A stretch of DNA of 7,304 bases. Source: Bauldia sp. Lineage in GTDB: Bacteria; Pseudomonadota; Alphaproteobacteria; Rhizobiales; Kaistiaceae. The translations under genes were made by a program, and so were the position numbers. Location of the stretch: NCBI GenBank assembly GCA_020442095.1, contig JAGRKY010000564.1, positions 1 through 7,304 on the forward strand, read 5' to 3'. The notes under the pieces are model-generated. The model saw only the letters and a program-made list of their open reading frames with translations, was not told where the DNA came from and did no database searches. Position 1 is the stretch's first letter. Every line of letters starts with the position of its first letter. This document shows positions 6,287-7,304 of this stretch, piece after piece.

Positions 6287-6625
6287 ATGGCAGACCAGCA
6301 GGCTGATGCATCGAGGCGCGGGCCGGCCGCCGGGCCATCCGTCGAGACGCCGGAGCAGGCAAAGTGGCCGCCGGGCATTCGCGGCATTGCCATGGAGGAG
6401 CTCGACGCCCTCGGCATCGACGTCAACCGCCAGCTCTACTGGCACGGCAAGCCGATACAATTCGGCCAGACGCTGGTGCTTTCCACCCGCCAGAAGGCCT
6501 ATGCCATCATCCTCGGCTTCGGCGCCCTCCTCGCCTTCCTGTCGACCTTCGCCCAGGGCTGGGTCGCCGCCTTCACCTGGATGTGCCAGGTAGGCTGGAT
6601 TCACACATGGTGCGCGGTTAATTAG
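6287..6625 (+). CDS. Small single-span membrane protein of unknown function
   Basis: A 112-residue protein that I do not recognise as a named family. The first ~70 residues are hydrophilic, with a Pro/Ala-rich start and then a section including [16 protein letters not shown] (42-57). One hydrophobic span follows at about 71-89. The basic RQK just before it suggests the N-terminus is in the cytoplasm. The last ~20 residues would be periplasmic; they are rich in Trp and hold two cysteines (100 and 109) that could form a disulfide. The ATG at 6287 has GGAG seven bases upstream; the frame stays open far upstream opposite ubiA, but that part is only antisense shadow. purD begins 5 bases after its stop, so the two are probably cotranscribed. 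I am fairly sure that it is a real gene, but its function is unknown. Confidence 0.8.
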   Translation: MADQQADASRRGPAAGPSVETPEQAKWPPGIRGIAMEELDALGIDVNRQLYWHGKPIQFGQTLVLSTRQKAYAIILGFGALLAFLSTFAQGWVAAFTWMCQVGWIHTWCAVN

Positions 6626-6630
6626 GCGGA

Positions 6631-7304
6631 ATGAACGTCCTTCTCATCGGATCGGGCGGCCGCGAACACGCGCTCGCCTGGAAGCTCGCCCAGTCTCCCC
6701 GACTCACGAAGTTCTATGCCGCGCCCGGAAGTCCCGGGATCGCGGAGCATGCCGAATGCGTCGCACTCGACGTCGCCGACCACTCCGCCGTCGCAACCTT
6801 CTGCCGGGACAAGGCCATCGATCTGGTGGTCGTCGGGCCGGAAGCGCCGCTCGTCGCCGGCCTCGCGGACGATCTTCGCGACGCCGGGATCGCGGTCTTC
6901 GGACCGGGGCGCGAGGCCGCCCAACTCGAAGGCTCGAAGGGCTACACCAAGGACCTCTGTGCCGAGGCGAACATCCCGACCGCCGCCTATGGTCGCTTCA
7001 CTGATGCCGAAGCCGCCAGGGCCTATGCCCGGGCGCAAGGCGCGCCGATCGTCGTCAAGGCGGACGGGCTCGCCGCCGGCAAGGGCGTCACCGTCGCCGC
7101 GACCCTCGACGAGGCGCTCGCCGCGATCGACGACTGCTTCGCCGGCGCCTTCGGCGCGGCCGGCGCGGAGGTCGTCGTCGAGGAATGCCTGATGGGCGAA
7201 GAAGCGAGCTTCTTCGCCCTGACCGACGGCACGGCGATCGTGCCGCTCGCCACCGCCCAGGACCACAAGCGCGTCGGCGATGGCGACACCGGCCCCAATA
7301 CCGG
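6631..7304 (+). CDS. purD: Phosphoribosylamine--glycine ligase (GAR synthetase), 3' end cut by window edge
   Basis: The second step of de novo purine synthesis: ATP-dependent joining of glycine to phosphoribosylamine to give GAR, in the cytoplasm. The first 224 codons of about 425 are present, and the frame is still open at the edge. Visible motifs are the N-terminal [10 protein letters not shown] (6-15), VVGPEAPLV (67-75), [12 protein letters not shown] (99-110) at the start of the ATP-grasp domain, [13 protein letters not shown] (141-153) of the ATP-binding loop, and AQDHKR (209-214) followed by GDxGPNTG, a purD signature. The start ATG at 6631 follows the stop of the small membrane protein by 5 bases; the purine-rich AGGCGGA overlapping that stop can serve as its ribosome site, which suggests translational coupling. 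The domain order and motifs are intact, so the gene looks functional. Confidence 0.97.
   Translation, partial: MNVLLIGSGGREHALAWKLAQSPRLTKFYAAPGSPGIAEHAECVALDVADHSAVATFCRDKAIDLVVVGPEAPLVAGLADDLRDAGIAVFGPGREAAQLEGSKGYTKDLCAEANIPTAAYGRFTDAEAARAYARAQGAPIVVKADGLAAGKGVTVAATLDEALAAIDDCFAGAFGAAGAEVVVEECLMGEEASFFALTDGTAIVPLATAQDHKRVGDGDTGPNT

Noticed and set aside
1..7304. A novel defence system, mobile element or CRISPR array
   Set aside because: Every long conserved frame belongs to metabolic or housekeeping families, and there are no direct-repeat arrays, transposases, integrases or nuclease-helicase pairs.

Overview
The window comes from a strongly GC-rich bacterium, and most codons end in G or C. 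An alphaproteobacterium, perhaps of the Hyphomicrobiales, is the best guess. The UbiA, Sua5, PurD and long acyl-CoA dehydrogenase sequences all have an alphaproteobacterial look, and ubiA implies ubiquinone-based respiration. This is a judgement from protein character, not a database result. The window looks like ordinary chromosome: I see no rRNA, tRNA, CRISPR array, transposase or phage gene.

Left third (1-3075, minus strand): a compact three-gene set reads leftwards. A 589-residue acyl-CoA dehydrogenase of the DmdC-like long class is followed 25 bases later by a crotonase-fold protein. Its active site resembles a delta3-delta2-enoyl-CoA isomerase rather than a hydratase. After 18 more bases comes a zinc-dependent histone-deacetylase-family hydrolase with a TTG start, cut by the window edge. 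The set suggests acyl-CoA or fatty-acid breakdown with an associated deacylase.

Middle (3076-5140): a short divergent control region separates that set from a plus-strand Sua5-type threonylcarbamoyl-AMP synthase gene (tRNA t6A synthesis). This gene runs tail-to-tail into a minus-strand gene for a J-domain co-chaperone (CbpA-like, no zinc finger), with one base between the two stop codons.

Right (5141-7304): ubiA (ubiquinone prenyltransferase) lies on the minus strand, upstream of the co-chaperone gene. A terminator-like hairpin and a second inverted repeat lie between them. Divergent from ubiA is a plus-strand pair: a 112-residue single-span membrane protein of unknown function, then, 5 bases later, purD (purine synthesis), cut by the right edge.

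Apart from the acyl-CoA set, the genes are housekeeping genes and do not form one pathway. One possible link is that acyl-CoA dehydrogenases pass electrons through ETF to ubiquinone, whose ring is prenylated by UbiA. I found no clearly new defence or mobile system. The items most worth a second look are the deacetylase in the acyl-CoA gene set, the altered crotonase active site and the small membrane protein ahead of purD.
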